From Bacillota bacterium (GTDB taxonomy: Bacteria; Bacillota; Clostridia; Lachnospirales; Lachnospiraceae), in contig JAIIAN010000020.1 in assembly GCA_022717655.1 (NCBI GenBank), forward strand, positions 1 to 23,950: 23,950 bases of DNA. The letters run 5' to 3'. The notes below the pieces were generated by a model. The model saw only the letters and a list, made by a program, of their open reading frames with translations, did not search any database and had not been told where the DNA came from. Of this stretch, positions 23,570 to 23,950 are shown piece by piece (position 1 is the stretch's first letter; the number at the start of each line of letters is the position of its first letter). The translations under genes and the position numbers were made by a program.

Positions 23570-23657
23570 GGAGAAATACTCAAGTGGCTGAAGAGGTGCC
23601 CCTGCTAAGGGTATAGACGGTTTGCGCCGTGCGAGGGTTCAAATCCCTCTTTCTCCG
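23570..23657 (+). tRNA. tRNA-Ser, anticodon GCU
   Basis: An 88-nt class II tRNA. The acceptor stem GGAGAAA (23570-23576) pairs with TTTCTCC (23650-23656), with G57 as discriminator. The anticodon stem TGCCC/GGGTA encloses the loop CTGCTAA, giving anticodon GCT (codons AGC and AGU). A long variable arm with ACGG/CCGT follows, and the T arm is GAGGG-TTCAAAT-CCCTC. Ser identity fits both the anticodon and the long variable arm. CCA is not encoded (GTTC follows), so it must be added post-transcriptionally. Confidence 0.97.
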
Positions 23658-23707
23658 TTCTTATTTTTTGTTTCCTTTTAGAAATAAAAAATAAGTTAAA
23701 AAAACTG

Positions 23708-23736
23708 TTGACAAGCTGATAAAGATGTGCTATTCT
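23708..23736 (+). promoter_or_regulatory. Upstream rRNA-operon promoter P1
   Basis: TTGACA (23708-23713), 17-base spacer, TATTCT (23731-23736) with the extended -10 motif TGC just before it. It lies 51 bases after the tRNA and 68 bases upstream of a second, stronger promoter, the tandem arrangement common in front of rRNA operons. Confidence 0.75.
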
Positions 23737-23804
23737 ATTATAGCTGCCGCAGAAAACGACAACAAATCAAAATAAAAAAACTTTGAAAAAAGTTAAAAAA
23801 GTTC

Positions 23805-23833
23805 TTGACAAACAAAAACAGCTTTGATATAAT
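23805..23833 (+). promoter_or_regulatory. rRNA-operon promoter P2
   Basis: TTGACA (23805-23810), 17 bases, TATAAT (23828-23833), preceded by TGA: a perfect consensus with extended -10. An A/T-rich tract with A-runs (23761-23801) lies immediately upstream like an UP element. It would drive the leader starting near 23840. Confidence 0.92.
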
Positions 23834-23950
23834 ATAAAAGCTGTCGCTGATAAAAAGAACGACAGGAACCTTGATAACTGAACAGTGAAACACATGAAAA
23901 CGAAAATTCTTTTACATTCATTTATTTTAAAAAGAACGGTTCAATGAACC
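23834..23950 (+). other. Leader of a probable rRNA operon running off the right edge
   Basis: After P2 comes a CTGTCG/CGACAG stem (23841-23865) and then AACCTTGATAACTGAACAG (about 23867-23885), which closely resembles the antitermination/processing leader preceding 16S rRNA genes in Firmicutes. No 16S sequence is reached before the window ends, so the rRNA gene itself is inference. The last 13 bases, GGTTC-AAT-GAACC, form a small inverted repeat. Confidence 0.7.

Noticed and set aside
23660..23695. Terminator after tRNA-Ser (CTTATTTTTT/AAAAAATAAG inverted repeat)
   Set aside because: The stem is almost wholly A·T and no U-run follows the second arm, so termination here is not supported; the tRNA may be read through into the rRNA promoter region.

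Overview
The window is the replication-origin region of a low-GC Firmicute, most likely a Lachnospiraceae (Clostridia) member. The gene order rsmG–mnmG–mnmE–jag–yidC–yidD–rnpA–rpmH | oriC | dnaA–dnaN–yaaA–recF–gyrB–gyrA is the classical Firmicute origin neighbourhood, and the RpmH, RnpA and YidC sequences look clostridial. The family assignment is an inference from synteny and protein feel; no 16S gene body is inside the window. Genes left of the origin are all on the minus strand and genes right of it all on the plus strand, so every gene is co-directional with the fork leaving oriC.

Layout. 1-38: a perfect 38-bp palindrome with a canonical parS (ParB site) at its centre. 55-5021: a four-gene minus-strand ABC operon (ATPase, ABC-2 permease, GldG-like protein, DUF4340 protein) of unknown substrate. 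5022-5344: its leader (a 15-bp hairpin and a 7-bp inverted repeat) and the rsmG terminator. 5345-12450: the minus-strand operon rpmH–rnpA–yidD–yidC–jag–mnmE–mnmG–rsmG, driven by a near-consensus promoter at 12538-12566. It combines ribosome and RNase P supply, membrane protein insertion and tRNA/rRNA modification.

12600-13080 and 14600-14980: the two halves of oriC, flanking dnaA. They hold 18 and 13 exact copies of the DnaA box TTATCCACA. The right half carries a textbook unwinding element: two abutting boxes, a short GC cluster, five CTA plus one TTA trinucleotides (DnaA-trios) and an AT-repeat tract. The two halves share a collinear series of sequence elements, which suggests an ancestral duplication or strong parallel constraint.

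13215-22057: dnaA, dnaN, an S4-domain protein, recF, gyrB and gyrA on the plus strand. 22093-23485: an unrecognised lipoprotein and a PlsC-type acyltransferase. 23486-23950: a perfect-consensus promoter and tRNA-Ser(GCU), then two strong tandem promoters and an rRNA-type leader; a 16S rRNA gene probably begins just past the right edge.

The most unusual content is the exceptional density, phasing and half-to-half similarity of the DnaA-box arrays, a perfect box lying between the dnaN Shine-Dalgarno and its start codon, and the Gld-type ABC/DUF4340 locus lying between rsmG and parS, where parA/parB are usually found.
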